In this document: positions 45,800-57,426 of the stretch, in pieces | How the letters are laid out: each line of letters opens with the position of its first letter | Numbering within the stretch: position 1 is the first letter of the stretch | Assembly (NCBI GenBank): GCA_026545765.1 | Contig: CM048844.1 | Coordinates: 61,552,545 to 61,616,544, forward strand | Direction of reading: 5' to 3' | Length of the DNA: 64,000 nt | Source: Plantago major | Lineage: Eukaryota; Streptophyta; Magnoliopsida; Lamiales; Plantaginaceae | The notes under the pieces: model-generated | The model's database searches: none | What the model was told of the DNA's origin: nothing | What the model saw: only the letters and a program-made list of their open reading frames with translations | Made by a program: the position numbers and the translations under genes

Positions 45800-45826
45800 G
45801 GTGTGCCATATTTTGAAGAATCAAGA

Positions 45827-48800
45827 ATGAGCAGAACTATCCAGAGAACCCCCAATTCCGGGAGGCAATCCCTATTCTTTCAAGATTTAGCATCACCTGT
45901 TTCGTCTAGACGTTCTGGAGGAAGATTCACAAACCCTGGTCAGGCTGCAGCTGTTTCAGCTCTATGGCGTGAGAATTTCGCCACCTCTGACCTTCCTCCT
46001 CCGCCAGCATTTACGCTTGAGGACCGATCTGATCTTTCTCCCGAATCTGGACTTCTGGACTATCCGGTGTCTCCAGAAGTAAAGTCAGATCCTAGAACCC
46101 CAACACCGAGTATAGGCCGAGAGTTTTCAACTCCGAAGAGCAAGTCTGAGGCGAGTACTTCATATGCAGGAACCAGTAAGCAGCAGCAAAACCAGCAAAG
46201 CCCGCTGCCAAACTCTAGCTGGTGGTCACCTGCCAAGAGTGGTGCTAGTGCTGGGCAAGAGGATAAAGGGAAAGGTTCACCTGTTGAAGGTGTAGTTCAA
46301 CCATATGCCCTGATAACTCTGCCACCACCCAGGGAAGTTGCAAGGCCGGAACTGAAGAAAAGTTTGTTACCTGTAGGAAACCTGGACGAGGAGGAATGGG
46401 TCACTGTCTATGGGTAACATTTGTTTCTATTCTCTATTTTTCCTTTATTAATGAGTTAATGTTTTCATGAGTATCCTCGTCTTGGTGCACCAAGAACTTG
46501 CCGCACAACTAACAACTAAATGCTATAGAATTTCTCTTTGATGTTGCAGTCAGATGTAAAGAAAGTGAGTTTTTGCGGGTAGTTTTACAAAGTTTCATTA
46601 GTTCTATATTTCCCTGCTGTCTTCCTGTGTCATCTCTAAGGGTTTCATACTGTACCTTATCACTTGATAAGTACTGACATTACGTGTGTTTTAACGCACC
46701 TGAAAGTAACTATTATGATGACTTCCCCATTATATCTTGGATGTTCACATCTTTGTTCTGCATTAACCTACATTTAGTAGACAGACAAAATTATTTACAC
46801 AAGGGATGTTTATCCCATTTGACACTTGACATACTGTATTGCTTGTATCTCCTGGTGGCACACGCTTGTGTTGTCCCCTTTTTAGTGGATTGAACCTGCA
46901 CACACTAGCATGAGTAGGATAACCTCCATAGCACTCTTAGATTATTTGTTTTGATCCTGTGCGCGTATACGGCAATACTTTAAATCCAAGCTATTGTAGT
47001 GGAATCCTATAAAGGCTTCTCAGTTCTCAGTATTAAACATACTCCTAGGTTCGGTGGACATTAGGCAACTACAGTTGCTTTTACTGAACACTCCGTTTTT
47101 CCATTGATATGCAGTAGCACACTTATTCCCAAGCTTCTAATTTTTCAGATGTATTGATGAGTTTTTTTACACTAATCCATCTACTTTCTCCCATTCTTTT
47201 GTTACTTCATTTTAAAGATCAAACTGTGAACAGTGTGAAGTTTATATCTTCAAACTCATGTTACTTTATTGAACAATATTATTAGTTTAATTTACGCTCT
47301 AGTTTAGCGGGCTCTATACCTCTGAATTTGCATATTTATTTTCTAGTGAGCTGTTCCAGAGTTACTCAAATGTGCAGTTTATATCAAACTATTAACCTAT
47401 AGTTCAGGCTTTAGCTATGTTATCTGACATGTACATGTTATGATTTGACTATTGATGCATTCAAGAATGGAAAAGGCAGTTCTGCCGTTCCTGTACCGTG
47501 GACGTGTAAGATAAGGAAAAACCTATGCCGTTCATATGTTTGTCTTGGACTTTTGGGTATCAGATACGGCCCGAGTACAGATCCAAGACAAATTTTATAG
47601 AACCCTAGCCATTTTTATTAACTTCTAGCATCTCAGCATCTCTGTCTGCGAACCTTCCTCATACATCTGACGTGTTTTCTATGTTTATTTTGGGACTAAG
47701 TAATATCAAATATGGATGGTCGTTTTTGTTGTTATGAAGTTTAGGATGGTGGATTATGCATATATACATGTACCAGTAGTCCCATTTGTTTTTTATGTTT
47801 ACCCAAAACCCCAGTTACCATATCGTATCTCGTAATGTACCTGTATCTGTGTTGGTGTTACCTAGGATGCGTCAATACTATATTGGGGAGGATTCTTATC
47901 TTTGTTCATCTCATTTGCTCTTATTTTTCTTAATTTGTCTACTTCTGTCATTATTCTCCTCACTTTCAGATTTTCTTCTGCTCTGTGCAGCTTTTGTCAC
48001 AATATATCCTGTGCGTTTAAAACCTTAGTAACTGGGAATGATCTATTTGGCACAAGTCTGCAACTCTGCATGAGGGTGAAAACCTTTTGTGATATTATCT
48101 TCTGAATAGTGTTTAGTTCTTGGAGTGAGGTTTTAGGATATTTTCTGTTTCAGTCTTCGAAGGATATTTGACCAGATGAAGCATTTGTTGGAAAAACCTC
48201 CATACGGGACTGTCAGTCTGTAACTATTACCCCTCCCAGTCCCACTCTTGATACAATATCTTTTAGCCTCACAGTTTTGGTACTATAAAATTCAAAAAAA
48301 ATCCTTGGTACATTTGACTAAGAATCACACCTGAAAATCCATGTGATTATCACATCATGCGTGAATTGAACAATTAGGGTGGAATTCGCCCCCAAAATTC
48401 ACCTTTATTTCGCTGCTGTAATTCTTCGAAGTAGAGCGGTGAATTATTATGAACTGGGGAATTTTGTTTTCAGCACTTCTGTATGAGTGCGAATTTACTA
48501 TTTAGCACTTCCTTTAGAATTCGTGCATGATGAATGGTTCATGTGACTTTTTGCAGTGGGACTTTTAATCATAGTCACCAAATTAGGTTTTTTTTTTGTT
48601 TTTTTTTTTTAAACTTTTGGTACCAAAACTGGGAGGGTAGAACCGAACATATGGTACGAAGATTGGAGAGAGTAATCGTTATTGAACCAAATGGAGAATT
48701 TTTCCAGTGTTTGATTATGCCGCTTTGACTCTATTCCTGCAATGATTCACTCTTGTATTCTTTCCGTTAACCACATAATATGAGTTTTCATAATGTGATT

Positions 48801-50557
48801 TGCTTTCCAATTAATTAATTCTCCAGATTCCCACCAGCTGATACCAATCTTGTACTGCGGGAGTTTGAAAATTGTGGAGTGATTTTGAAACATATTGCTG
48901 GCCCAAGAAATGCCAACTGGATGCACATTCTATATCAGGTTGTTTTCCTACTTCTGCCTCGTACTCATACTGTCTTGATTATATGATTTATCTGCATGAG
49001 CTATAGGCTATAACATTTCGTGCAATACTGTTCTCATTTACTTGTTTTTGTTTGGTAATAGCTTTTTGATTTGTTTAACGGGCACAGCTGCATTGTCTCT
49101 CTAATACTACTTTCCAGAAGTTGTTTTATTTGAGATGATTTCTTGCTCATCTGGAGCTATCTCGCAAGGGCCATTGTTTATCTTTTTCCTTTCATCTGTG
49201 AAAGTTGTTGGTCATTTATGTTTGCAAACTATTTACGTGCTAGAAATTGGTGTTCATTATCTACTGGATATAAAAGTGTTTACGTTTGGTTTTGATCGTG
49301 GAATTAACATTGCCTGGTGGATTTTCTGCTGAAGTACGGAATTTGTGTGTTAATGTTGGTTTGTTCTGCATTGCTGGGAATAATTTTGCTTAGTTCCCAG
49401 ACCAAACATGTCATGAAAGATATCTATGTTTTATCCTTCTGAAAAATCAGAGTGGTTGCGAGTCTTATGGCTTTCAAAAAGTTATATTGGTATGTGTATC
49501 AACAGATGCATTTAAATTTATGTAATGGGTGTAGATTTGGGGCTTCTATAATGTGTGTGTGATATGCAAAACATCAGGACATCTCAGTTACAGTTACAAA
49601 CTTATCAGAAGATAGCTTCATTACCCATCTCCTGGTGTCTTTTGTCTGTTAGAAATTTTTTGCATATAAGTAATGATGGTTAGCTTTATCCATTGTTTTA
49701 TGCTATACTATGTGTTATGGACATACTTTCTTGCCTTTGTTAATTTTTCCACATTGCTAAAGGTTCTCAAATTACCCAACAACTTTAATTATACAATCTG
49801 GATATAAATTGCTATTGCTTGATAGTTATTTGAAGAACTATATGAACAGTTTCATTTATACATTACAGATATTGGCATTGCTCTGTTACCATTTGTCGTA
49901 TAAGATTCTATTGTTTGATAGGTTCTCTTTTTTTCCCGATAAATCAGATATATCAAAATATGTTACGGACTTGAACTGTAACATCAGTAGAGCAAGTAGT
50001 TGGTAAAGTTTCCTTCTGAAATAATTCATCAGTTATTTGACAATTAGACAACTTTATTTCCATCTATTTTCTAGTTTAAATAAAAATTTAATTCGTTAAT
50101 GAAATATCATTTTTTGTCATTGTTGACAATTACGCTGCATGTGAACTGGAGTACTATTTGTCTTCTGGTATGAAACTAATAGGTTCTTTCTTATGTACAT
50201 CAAGTCAATTGTGGGAATTTTCTTTAACTTAATAATTTATTGTTGCAGAACCGGTCTGATGCTCAGAAAGCACTCAACAAAAATGGCATGGACATAAATG
50301 GAGTACTAATAGTGGGAGTCAAACCTGTTGATCCAATGCAGCGGCATGCTCTGAATGATCGGCTTAACAATCAAGGATTTATGCCACTACGCCCACCATC
50401 TTCTAACAGAAACATGGAGTCAAATGGTTTTAGAGTCAGCCCATATCCTAACTATGTCCAGAATAGCAGTTCTGGTGCCCGTCAGTCTTCTGGGACTATG
50501 GCTACGCCAGCTAAATCAATGGTGTCAAAAGTCATGGACTTGATGTTCGGTGTCTAA
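45827..50557 (+). CDS. NUP35: Nucleoporin NUP35 (Nup53/MPPN family), three coding exons
   Basis: Exons: 45827-46413, 48827-48938 and 50249-50557, joined at GT-AG introns of 2413 and 1310 nt. They give 335 residues, close to the plant family's length. The start MSRTIQRTPNSGRQSLFFQDLASP is the conserved N-terminus; an upstream in-frame GTG at 45803 is not used as a start in plants. Residues 1-185 are Ser/Pro-rich and probably disordered. Residues about 188-270 (EEWVTVYGFPPADTNLVLREFENCGVI ... NWMHILYQ ... GVKPV) are the RRM-like Nup35/MPPN domain. The C-terminal AKSMVSKVMDLMFGV is the amphipathic helix that in this family contacts the nuclear-pore membrane. Known role: linker nucleoporin of the inner ring of the pore. 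The gene looks intact. The first coding intron splits a Gly codon at the start of the RRM-like fold. Confidence 0.95.
48229..48639. mobile_element. Possible foldback MITE in NUP35 intron
   Basis: ACCCCTCCCAG at the left and CTGGGAGGGTA at the right are near-perfect inverted repeats. Internal inverted pairs also occur: CAGTTTTGGTAC with GTACCAAAACTG, and CATCATGCGTGAATT with AATTCGTGCATGATG. The arms are imperfect and I see no clean target-site duplication. Confidence 0.45.
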
Positions 50558-50626
50558 AAACTTTCCAGATTACAGGCTTTCTCAGTATACTGTTTGTTTG
50601 GTGGTGTTTTCTGAAGCATGGGAAGT

Positions 50627-50680
50627 GTAAAACTTTTTCGATGAACTTCACTGGTAAAACTTTTTCAATGAACTTCACTG
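50627..50680 (+). repeat. 27-bp tandem duplication in NUP35 3' UTR
   Basis: Two head-to-tail 27-bp units beginning GTAAAACTTTTTC, differing at one base. They lie 70 bp after the stop codon, in the likely 3' UTR. Confidence 0.9.
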
Positions 50681-50964
50681 GATCATTTGAGTTATTATCG
50701 CCTATTGTTGCGGATTCGAACAATTGTGATTTTGTCAACCGTAACTGTGCATTATAATTTAAGCTTTTAATGTTGTATACAGGCTTGTGGCGGTCCATGG
50801 AGAACCTCTATAAATTAATACTCGATAACATTAATAATTTGTCCATTTTCAACTTGGGACCAGTACAAATTTAGACCCCAATTAATAAAATAATAAGATA
50901 ATAATTTTTTTTGAAATTCCGGTGTATATATTGGTCCCAATGAAACTATAAATTAATAATTACT

Positions 50965-50966
<2 letters not shown>

Positions 50967-51040
<74 letters not shown>
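50967..51040. repeat. (CA)n-(TA)n compound microsatellite
   Basis: A CA run then a TA run, inside pogo-like copy 1. It corresponds to a much shorter TA run in copy 2 (about 55593-55611). Confidence 0.95.
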
Positions 51041-51043
<3 letters not shown>

Positions 51044-51050
51044 AGTTCAT

Positions 51051-51446
51051 CTATAAATCTTCCAATTGCACTAAAGAGTTGAGGCTTGTTTTCTCGTATT
51101 GCAACAAAAAGTTGTGAAGAGTTGTCGCTTGCAATGCTTCTTTTCGAGTGATCGGTTCTAAAGTTATTGAATCATCTTCAGCTTCATCATCGACCGAATT
51201 TTGAATGGTATCCGCCTCAATTTCTTCAATGCTTTGAACTTTGTAACATTCATTATTTTCACCAGGATAATCTAGCAAGTGATTTACATCCATTTTGTGC
51301 CGATAATGCATACCCGTAATCAAGTTCTCAAACTTACGAATGTCTTCTTCAGAATTTGCATCGTTTAAATCACTTGAGCCAGTTTGATTCGTCGAACGAA
51401 TTTTGCAGTGTCGAAAGCAATTTGCTATGGCCTCTTGTTGGCTCAA
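51051..51446 (-). pseudogene. Pogo-like transposase, C-terminal relic
   Basis: 131 codons are open on the minus strand: NCFRHCKI, then an acidic LLDYPGENNECYKVQSIEEIEAD segment and RKEALQATTLHNFLLQYE. Phrases of this kind (a 'WNNCFRHC'-like block, then an acidic tail) mark the C-terminus of plant pogo/CENP-B-like transposases. The upstream catalytic part is missing; a SINE abuts it at 51430. The same region is recognisable but more decayed at 55700-55990. Confidence 0.6.
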
Positions 51447-51610
51447 CTGATAAGGGACTTGAGTTCACTTAAGCAAGCTCTCGGGTTCGAGCCTTATGGA
51501 TGTAAAAAAACCACCGCTGGGAGAGCCGCCCTCTCAAAAAGGGCCCGACAGTGCTCGGCTGCATTAGTCGTATGTAGCGGATACCAGTGAGAAATGAAAA
51601 ATAAATAAAA
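51430..51610 (+). mobile_element. tRNA-derived SINE
   Basis: An RNA polymerase III A box TGGCTCAACTG (51439-51449) fits TRGYNNARNNG exactly. A B box GGTTCGAGCC lies at 51484-51493, about 35 bp after the A box. A GC-richer body (CCACCGCTGGGAGAGCC and CTCGGCTGCATTAG) and an A-rich tail (51594-51614) follow. It sits within pogo-like copy 1. No sure target-site duplication was found. Confidence 0.68.
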
Positions 51611-51811
51611 AATACTAGAATGTTAATTGGAACTTGTTTGTCTAATTTATTTTTCATCTCTAACTAATATACATTGTAGCTAGTATATTGGACTTGAAAA
51701 TTTAAAGGTTATACGTGAAACCTCTTTAAATTAATAAATTATTAATTTATCGATATAATAATATCTCGCTAAATTAATAAAATATCCCGGTCCCAACATT
51801 ATTAATTTATA

Positions 51812-52960
51812 GGGAAAATTACCACAGGTCCCCCCAATATATAGGGTAATAACACTTTGGTCCCTTTGATTTCAACAATAACAGATTAGTCCATTTTCTA
51901 CTTTCAAAATTTACTTTCCAATCATGGCCTTATTTTTAACCTTCACACTAGTTTCATTCTCTTCCCTTTCACGAGCGTCCAATATGCAATATTTATAAAT
52001 AAAAAAACATTTTCAAATCATTAAACGTTAAAATTAAAATAAATTAAATGAAAATCTAATTTTTTAAACTAGTTCTAATAACATAAAATGATTACAAAAA
52101 TGAAGTAAATATTTCAAATATAATCTTCCGTTTTTACAAATGTTTCTTCCACCATAATATATAAAATATTCATAACTTTCAAAAAAATAAGTACATTTAT
52201 TTGAATAAATAGCATACTTTTCTCATTTCCAAACAATGTCAAAGCAGAGTCGATCCATCAGGATCCAGACTATACAAATACAAACATCATTCTAAGTTAT
52301 AAATCACAGCATCACTAGCCTAATAGTAATACTTTTAGCAATAGTAACCTAAAAAAATAGTAGTAATACTTTTAGCAATAGTAACCTAAAAAAATAGTAG
52401 TAATACTTTTAGCAATAGTAACTTCCAATATAGTGCAACCACTACACAATTTTATTAAAAAAGTAATTGGTGATTATTATATTGACCTAAAAATAAGTGG
52501 TAACCTTGTCCCGTGGGGAGGAAGTAAGAAATAGCAAAAACTTATAAAAAATCTGAAAATTATTAACAAATAAATATTTTATATTACAATTTTATTTATT
52601 TTCTATTTTTTCATTACGTTTTGTAAATGTTTGTTATTTCATAATAAACTTTTATATTTAAAATAATTATTAAATTTGTTAAGAGGATTATTTGCAATTT
52701 TTGTTGGTATGTTTGTAAATAAAAAATAAGTTATAGGGAGTAAATACAAATTGTTTGGATCAATTTTATAATAAAATGAAAATATATAATAAAAATGTAA
52801 ATTGTTTAGAAGTTTAAGTTAAGGAGGTGTTTGGTAGCAATTTGAATTTTGGACTTAGTTGTAATTGATTTGTTAATTCTGTCCAATGGTGTTATTGTTA
52901 GAATCAGAGGGATTCCAGTGTTATTAGCAAATTTATCAGGGGACCTACAGAAATTTCCCC
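51812..52960. mobile_element. Mutator-like non-autonomous element
   Basis: The left end GGGAAAATTACCACAGGTCCCC and the reverse complement of the right end (GGGGAAATTTCTGTAGGTCCCC) are similar inverted repeats. The 9-bp flanks are TAATTTATA (51803-51811) and TGATTTATA (52961-52969), one difference; 9-bp duplications are typical of Mutator-like elements. The interior is AT-rich and non-coding. It interrupts the end of pogo-like copy 1, whose terminus reads on uninterrupted in copy 2. Confidence 0.75.
52324..52425. repeat. 37-38 bp tandem repeat, about 2.7 copies
   Basis: AGTAATACTTTTAGCAATAG starts at 52324, 52362 and 52399, inside the Mutator-like element. Confidence 0.9.
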
Positions 52961-53096
52961 TGATTTATATAGGTTTTACTGTATTTTGTGTTTGATGATT
53001 GTCTAAGTGTCAACTACACCCTCCGCCCCGACATACATTGGCAGAACGCTTCATGTATTATGGTTGATGCGTAACTAAAAACTAAAATAAATGATA

Positions 53097-54377
53097 CTTC
53101 CTCCATTTCGGGTGTATAGCTTCTCGAGTTGTTTTATTGGTCCACAAAATAATTAAAATGGAAAAATTACTTAAGGTGCCCCTTAAATTTGGTGCAATTA
53201 CAAATTTAACCTTAGATTTGAAAGAATTACATTTTAATTCAAAAAATGATCTACTGGTTTTTTCTAATTACATATGAGTCCAAAAGTCACGGGCTTGGTG
53301 TGGAGTTCGTTTTTGTTGATATGGATGAGAAAGTTGGAGATATTCATCAAAATGCACTCATTATTTCAATTTTTTATACTTTCTTTTAATCTTTCTATTT
53401 ATTTTACTTTTTTCTCTTTCTTTAATTTTCCTAGGTTTTAATGAATTGCAATCCAAGTCCCTGGCCGCCCATGAGTTTTTGGAAAATCTAAAATAATTCC
53501 TTCAATTTTAAAATCAAGTACAAACATCAATTGAGATCGGAGCAAAGACTGAAACTGTAAACGGATCCATAAAAACACTCCGAAGAAATAATTTTCCCTG
53601 ATAGAACTGTAGAGTTGTTTTCCAAATCCATTAGAGTTGTAGAGTTCCATTGGAGTTGTTTATGCGGCTCCATTGGAGCTGTTTTGCAGAGGTGGAGCTT
53701 AATTTAAAGTTCCCATTGTGTTGTTTTTACATCTCCGATGGAATTGTCATTAAGCTTCGATCGAAGCTATTTTTGGAGGAGAGAGAAGAAAGAGGAGAAG
53801 AAGAAGAGGAGGAGGAGGAGGAAAAGGAGGAAGAAAAAGGAGGAGTAGGAGGAGGAGAAGGAAGAAGAGGAGAAGAAGTGGTTTGTTTGTTTAATGTTTT
53901 ATTTTATCTTATCTTTATTAAATTTTTTAATTTAATTTTCTCTTTTCATTATTTAGTTAACTTAAAAACTTCCAACTGTAGAGAGAAAGTGATGACATGT
54001 GATGGTCTCACATTGGTTAACGAAAAGGGGGAATGTGTAACTGTTTTAAATCCAGGGATGAATATGTTTGAGGGTCAACTGTAGAGGTATTGCGTGTAAT
54101 TATCCATAATTAATATTGAAGATTTAAATAGAAAAATAATAAATAATAAAGAAAAATTGCTTGTGTTGTAAAGTAGAAAAGTTGAGTATTGTTTAAATTA
54201 CGTAATAAATAATGAATAAAAAAAGAGATAATGAGTAGGTAAAGTCGTAAATATGAATGTATTAGTTAAGTGGGGGTATATGTAACATCACCAAAAATTA
54301 GAATGTTAAGTTTCATGTGGGATTACTGAAATAACAAAATGAAAACCTTGTCATGAAATGGAGGAAAACGGAGGAAG
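53097..54377. mobile_element. Stowaway/mariner-like element (long, boundaries tentative)
   Basis: CTTCCTCC at the left and GGAGGAAG at the right, each bounded by TA (53095-53096 and 54378-54379). At 1281 bp it is longer than a usual Stowaway MITE, so the ends may belong to two elements. The GA/GAG-rich stretch at 53780-53880 inside produces a spurious Glu-rich frame. No transposase is recognised. Confidence 0.45.
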
Positions 54378-54577
54378 TAAAACATAAAAATATAGCAAGA
54401 AGTATACTTTCAATGTTCAAGTGTGATATGGATGTGAAGGATTGTTATTAGGTGTCGGGTAGATTATTTTTTTATTAATGCATGAAGTTCTATGTGACAG
54501 TTAAAAAATGTGAATGTATGAATTTTTGCGGATTGTAAGGATTAATGTTTTTTTTTTTCCCTTTTAAGTGTATGGTA

Positions 54578-55126
54578 CTCCTCCGTTCCGGAAGATTTTT
54601 TCCTACCGTAACACATGATGTAGTGTCTCATGATGCTTTAAATGTTGTACCATGATCGTCTCATTTGCATTATAAGTTACATTGTACAACACACTCAAAC
54701 CATCCCAGAGACTTTATACAATTAATGTTGATGCGTAGTTTTTGGTGGAAATTTAAATTAACGAAAAAATGTTAAAACTGTGGTAAAAAGGTATAATTTT
54801 AGTAGCAAAATGTGTGTAAAGTTAAGATATTATTTGTTGGTGTCCGATTGATTCCTTTTTTAATAATGTACTTTCTATGTCATTATAATAGTTTCGCACT
54901 TTAACTTTTTCAATCAAACTATTTCAACTTTGATTATGAATTAATTTTAAACTGCAAACGTAAAATTTTTAATGAAATTATATAATGAAAGTTTACACCC
55001 TAAAGTTTCATGATATAATTTAATTGAATATTTTACATTTGTGGTTTTAAATTAATTCACAGTAAAAATTGAAAAAATTTAATTGCGAAAAATCAAAGTG
55101 AAAAACTATTCCAAGAACGGAATAAG
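54578..55126. mobile_element. Stowaway-like MITE
   Basis: It starts CTCCTCCGTTCCGGAAG and ends CCAAGAACGGAATAAG, with TA on both sides (54576-54577 and 55127-55128). 549 bp, AT-rich, non-coding. The ends fit the plant mariner-type consensus CTCCCTCCGTCCC. Confidence 0.6.
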
Positions 55127-55414
55127 TACTATGACAGTTAGAGATTAGAAGTGATAAATAAATGAATTTCCGGGGAGCGAGGTAGACTTACTGTAACAGC
55201 ATATTAAAAGAGGATCAGAAATGTTAAAATTTTAGCTTGAAAAAATGAGCCCTATGAATAGGTTGTTTACTTTTACAGAAAAAGACAACAGAGCTTGGGA
55301 AAACATCCAACCGTACTGCTACTTCACGGGGCTCTCTTCTCTTCCCGGTCAATTCTGTTGACCCCCTCCCATCACTCGCCACCTGTACTCCCTGAAACTT
55401 AAATAAAATACATA

Positions 55415-56278
55415 CACTAAAACCTCCGTAAATTAATACTCAATAAATTAATAATCTCGATAAAACTAATAATTTGTCCGGTCCCATATTTGGTCTCAAT
55501 CAATAAAATAATAAGATAATATTTTTTTAGAAATCCCAGTGCATATATATTGGTTCCAACGAAATTATAAATTAATAGTTACTGAAAGATTCCATATATA
55601 TATATATATATTTGTGTTATCCACTTGAAATTCTAACACTGTTTAGAAAAAAATGAATCTATAATCATTTAGTTTTTGTTGAACTTCAAATTTATATCGA
55701 CTTCATCTCTAAATCTCCACATTGCACTCGAGGGTTGTGGCGTTGTCTTCTTGTATTGCAACAAAAAGTTTTGAAGAGTTGTTGCACCGCTTGCAATGCT
55801 TCTATTCGAGTGACTGGTTCCAAAGCAATTAAATCATCCTCAGCTTATGGTATCCGCCGCTATTTCTTCTATGCTATGAACTTCGTAACATTCATTGTTT
55901 TCGCTGGGAAATCTAGCAAGTGATTCACATCCATTTTATGTCGGTAATGCATACCTGTAATCAAATTCTCAAGCTCAAGAATGTCTTCTCCATAATTTGT
56001 ATTTTACTTGTATTAAAAAACGATGAATAGATGCCATTCAAACTTCAAAATCCAACTAATATGTGAATACGAATTCATAGAATGTTAATTGGAACTTTTT
56101 TTAAAAAAAAAAACTGTAACTCGTATATTGGACTTGAAAATTTTATTGGTCAATTAATTATGCATATACGTAAAACCTCTTTAAATTAATAAATTATTAA
56201 TTTATCGATTATATAATATCTCTCTAAATTAATAAAATATCCCGGTCTCAACATCATTATTTCATAAAGGTTTTACTG
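55415..56278. mobile_element. Pogo-like (Lemi-type) relic, copy 2
   Basis: It starts CACTAAAACCTCCGTAAATTAATACTC and ends AGGTTTTACTG, flanked by TA (55413-55414 and 56279-56280). 864 bp. The interior aligns with copy 1 (50796-52981) outside its two insertions, including the decayed transposase end on the minus strand (55700-55990). Confidence 0.8.
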
Positions 56279-56412
56279 TACAATGTGGGTCCATATATTA
56301 TCTTGAGTAAGTCTTCTAGGAGACGTTTTCATATGTGTATTTATATATTGTCTCTATCCCGCTTCGTTAGACCACTTTATTTTTGACTTTGGTTTAAGAA
56401 AATTATGAGTAA

Positions 56413-56579
56413 GGCTCTGTTCTTTTCAACTGAAATTCTTCGAATCGAATTGAACTAAATGAATTGAATCGAATGAATCGAATCAATTGTAGTAAAATAT
56501 AAATATAATCGAATCGAATCGAAATGAATGGAATGAAATGAAATGAATCGAATCGAATGAGTTTCAAGAAGAAAGAGCC
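56413..56579. mobile_element. Tourist/PIF-Harbinger MITE with AATCG-rich core
   Basis: GGCTCTGTTCTTTTCAACTG at the left and TTTCAAGAAGAAAGAGCC at the right form imperfect inverted repeats. A perfect TAA duplication is present (56410-56412 and 56580-56582). The 167-bp element is mostly made of GAATCGAATCGAAT-type repeats. Confidence 0.8.
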
Positions 56580-56583
56580 TAAG

Positions 56584-56810
56584 TCTCCTGAGAGACGATC
56601 TCTAGATAATTTATTTAGAGACGACCTATATTGTCAAAAAAAAAATCATTGATCTTATTAATTAAAACACCTATGTTTTCAACATTGGTATTTTTTAATA
56701 TTACAACAAGATTTATTTTGTTAACAACATAGACGTTATGATTAATAACATGGATGGTTTTATTAATAACATAGGTCGTCTCTAAATAGAGATCGTCTTT
56801 CATGACACTT
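56584..56810. mobile_element. Foldback MITE of unknown superfamily
   Basis: The left arm, with AGACGATCTCTAGA and TTTAGAGACGACCTAT (56591-56631), pairs with the right arm ATAGGTCGTCTCTAAA and AGAGATCGTCT (56771-56801). The AT-rich centre has several ATTAATAACAT repeats. It directly follows the Tourist-like MITE. Confidence 0.6.
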
Positions 56811-57020
56811 TGCGGAAAATTAATATTTCTTTTTTTAGCAGATAAATGACAATGGATAATGTATGAGATATATGTGAGATAAATGATAAATAATGAAAAA
56901 AAGTACAAATAAAGTAATAATTATAATAGTTAGTCGATTATATAGCTATATTGAAAAATTTACTATTACGATTTAAGATAATTCGTGGTCAAATTTAAAT
57001 TTTGATGACTGAAAAACCTC

Positions 57021-57282
57021 CAGAGTGTTTGGTTCTATATTCAATACTAAATTTGAATTGAATTAGGAATTGATGAATAGTAACTAAATTCGAGTTGAGT
57101 TGTGTGTTTTGTGCTAAATTGTAATATTTATATGTTCTGTAGAGTATTTAAATATGAAAATGTGTATTTAAATAGTAACTAAATTGGAATTGAGTATATC
57201 AATTGGGAGCCAAATAAGAAAAATTGGTCAAATTCAATTGGAGTTGAATTAACTCAATTGAAATATTGAACCAAACACTCTG
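57021..57282. mobile_element. MITE in the CASP-like gene promoter
   Basis: CAGAGTGTTTGGTTC and GAACCAAACACTCTG are perfect 15-bp inverted termini. CCTC occurs on both outer sides (57017-57020 and 57283-57286). 262 bp, rich in AATTGAATT words. It ends 144 bp before the ATG of the CASP-like gene. Confidence 0.75.
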
Positions 57283-57426
57283 CCTCAAAACTTCGCTTGG
57301 GAGTATTTATGGTACACATGGTGCTCCTAGACTCCTAGTATGCTTATTTATAAAAAAGAATAAAGCACAGTCAAGATTAAAACAGACTTTTGGTTGTACC
57401 ACAAGAGAAGAGAAGACAAGAGAAAG

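Larger units (their letters stand above)
50796..52981. mobile_element. Pogo-like (Tc1/mariner, Lemi-type) relic, copy 1
   Basis: The left end carries GAACCTCTATAAATTAATACTC and the right end AGGTTTTACTG followed by TA, matching plant pogo/Lemi termini (CAGTAAAACCTCTATAAATTAATA). A transposase C-terminal relic lies on the minus strand. A SINE (51430-51610) and a Mutator-like element (51812-52960) are inserted in it. It is collinear with the second copy at 55415-56278. The left terminus is eroded. Confidence 0.75.

Noticed and set aside
45803-45826. In-frame GTG start upstream of NUP35 ATG
   Set aside because: Plant nuclear genes rarely start at GTG, the extension of eight residues is unlike the family, and the ATG at 45827 begins the conserved MSRTIQRTP sequence.
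46684-48728. Several 60-80 residue frames in the large NUP35 intron
   Set aside because: They are hydrophobic, T-rich frames typical of plant introns; no domain and no splice support.
53650-54084. Glu-rich 144-residue frame
   Set aside because: It is a GAG/GAA-rich low-complexity stretch within a Stowaway-like element; no domain, splice pattern or conservation.
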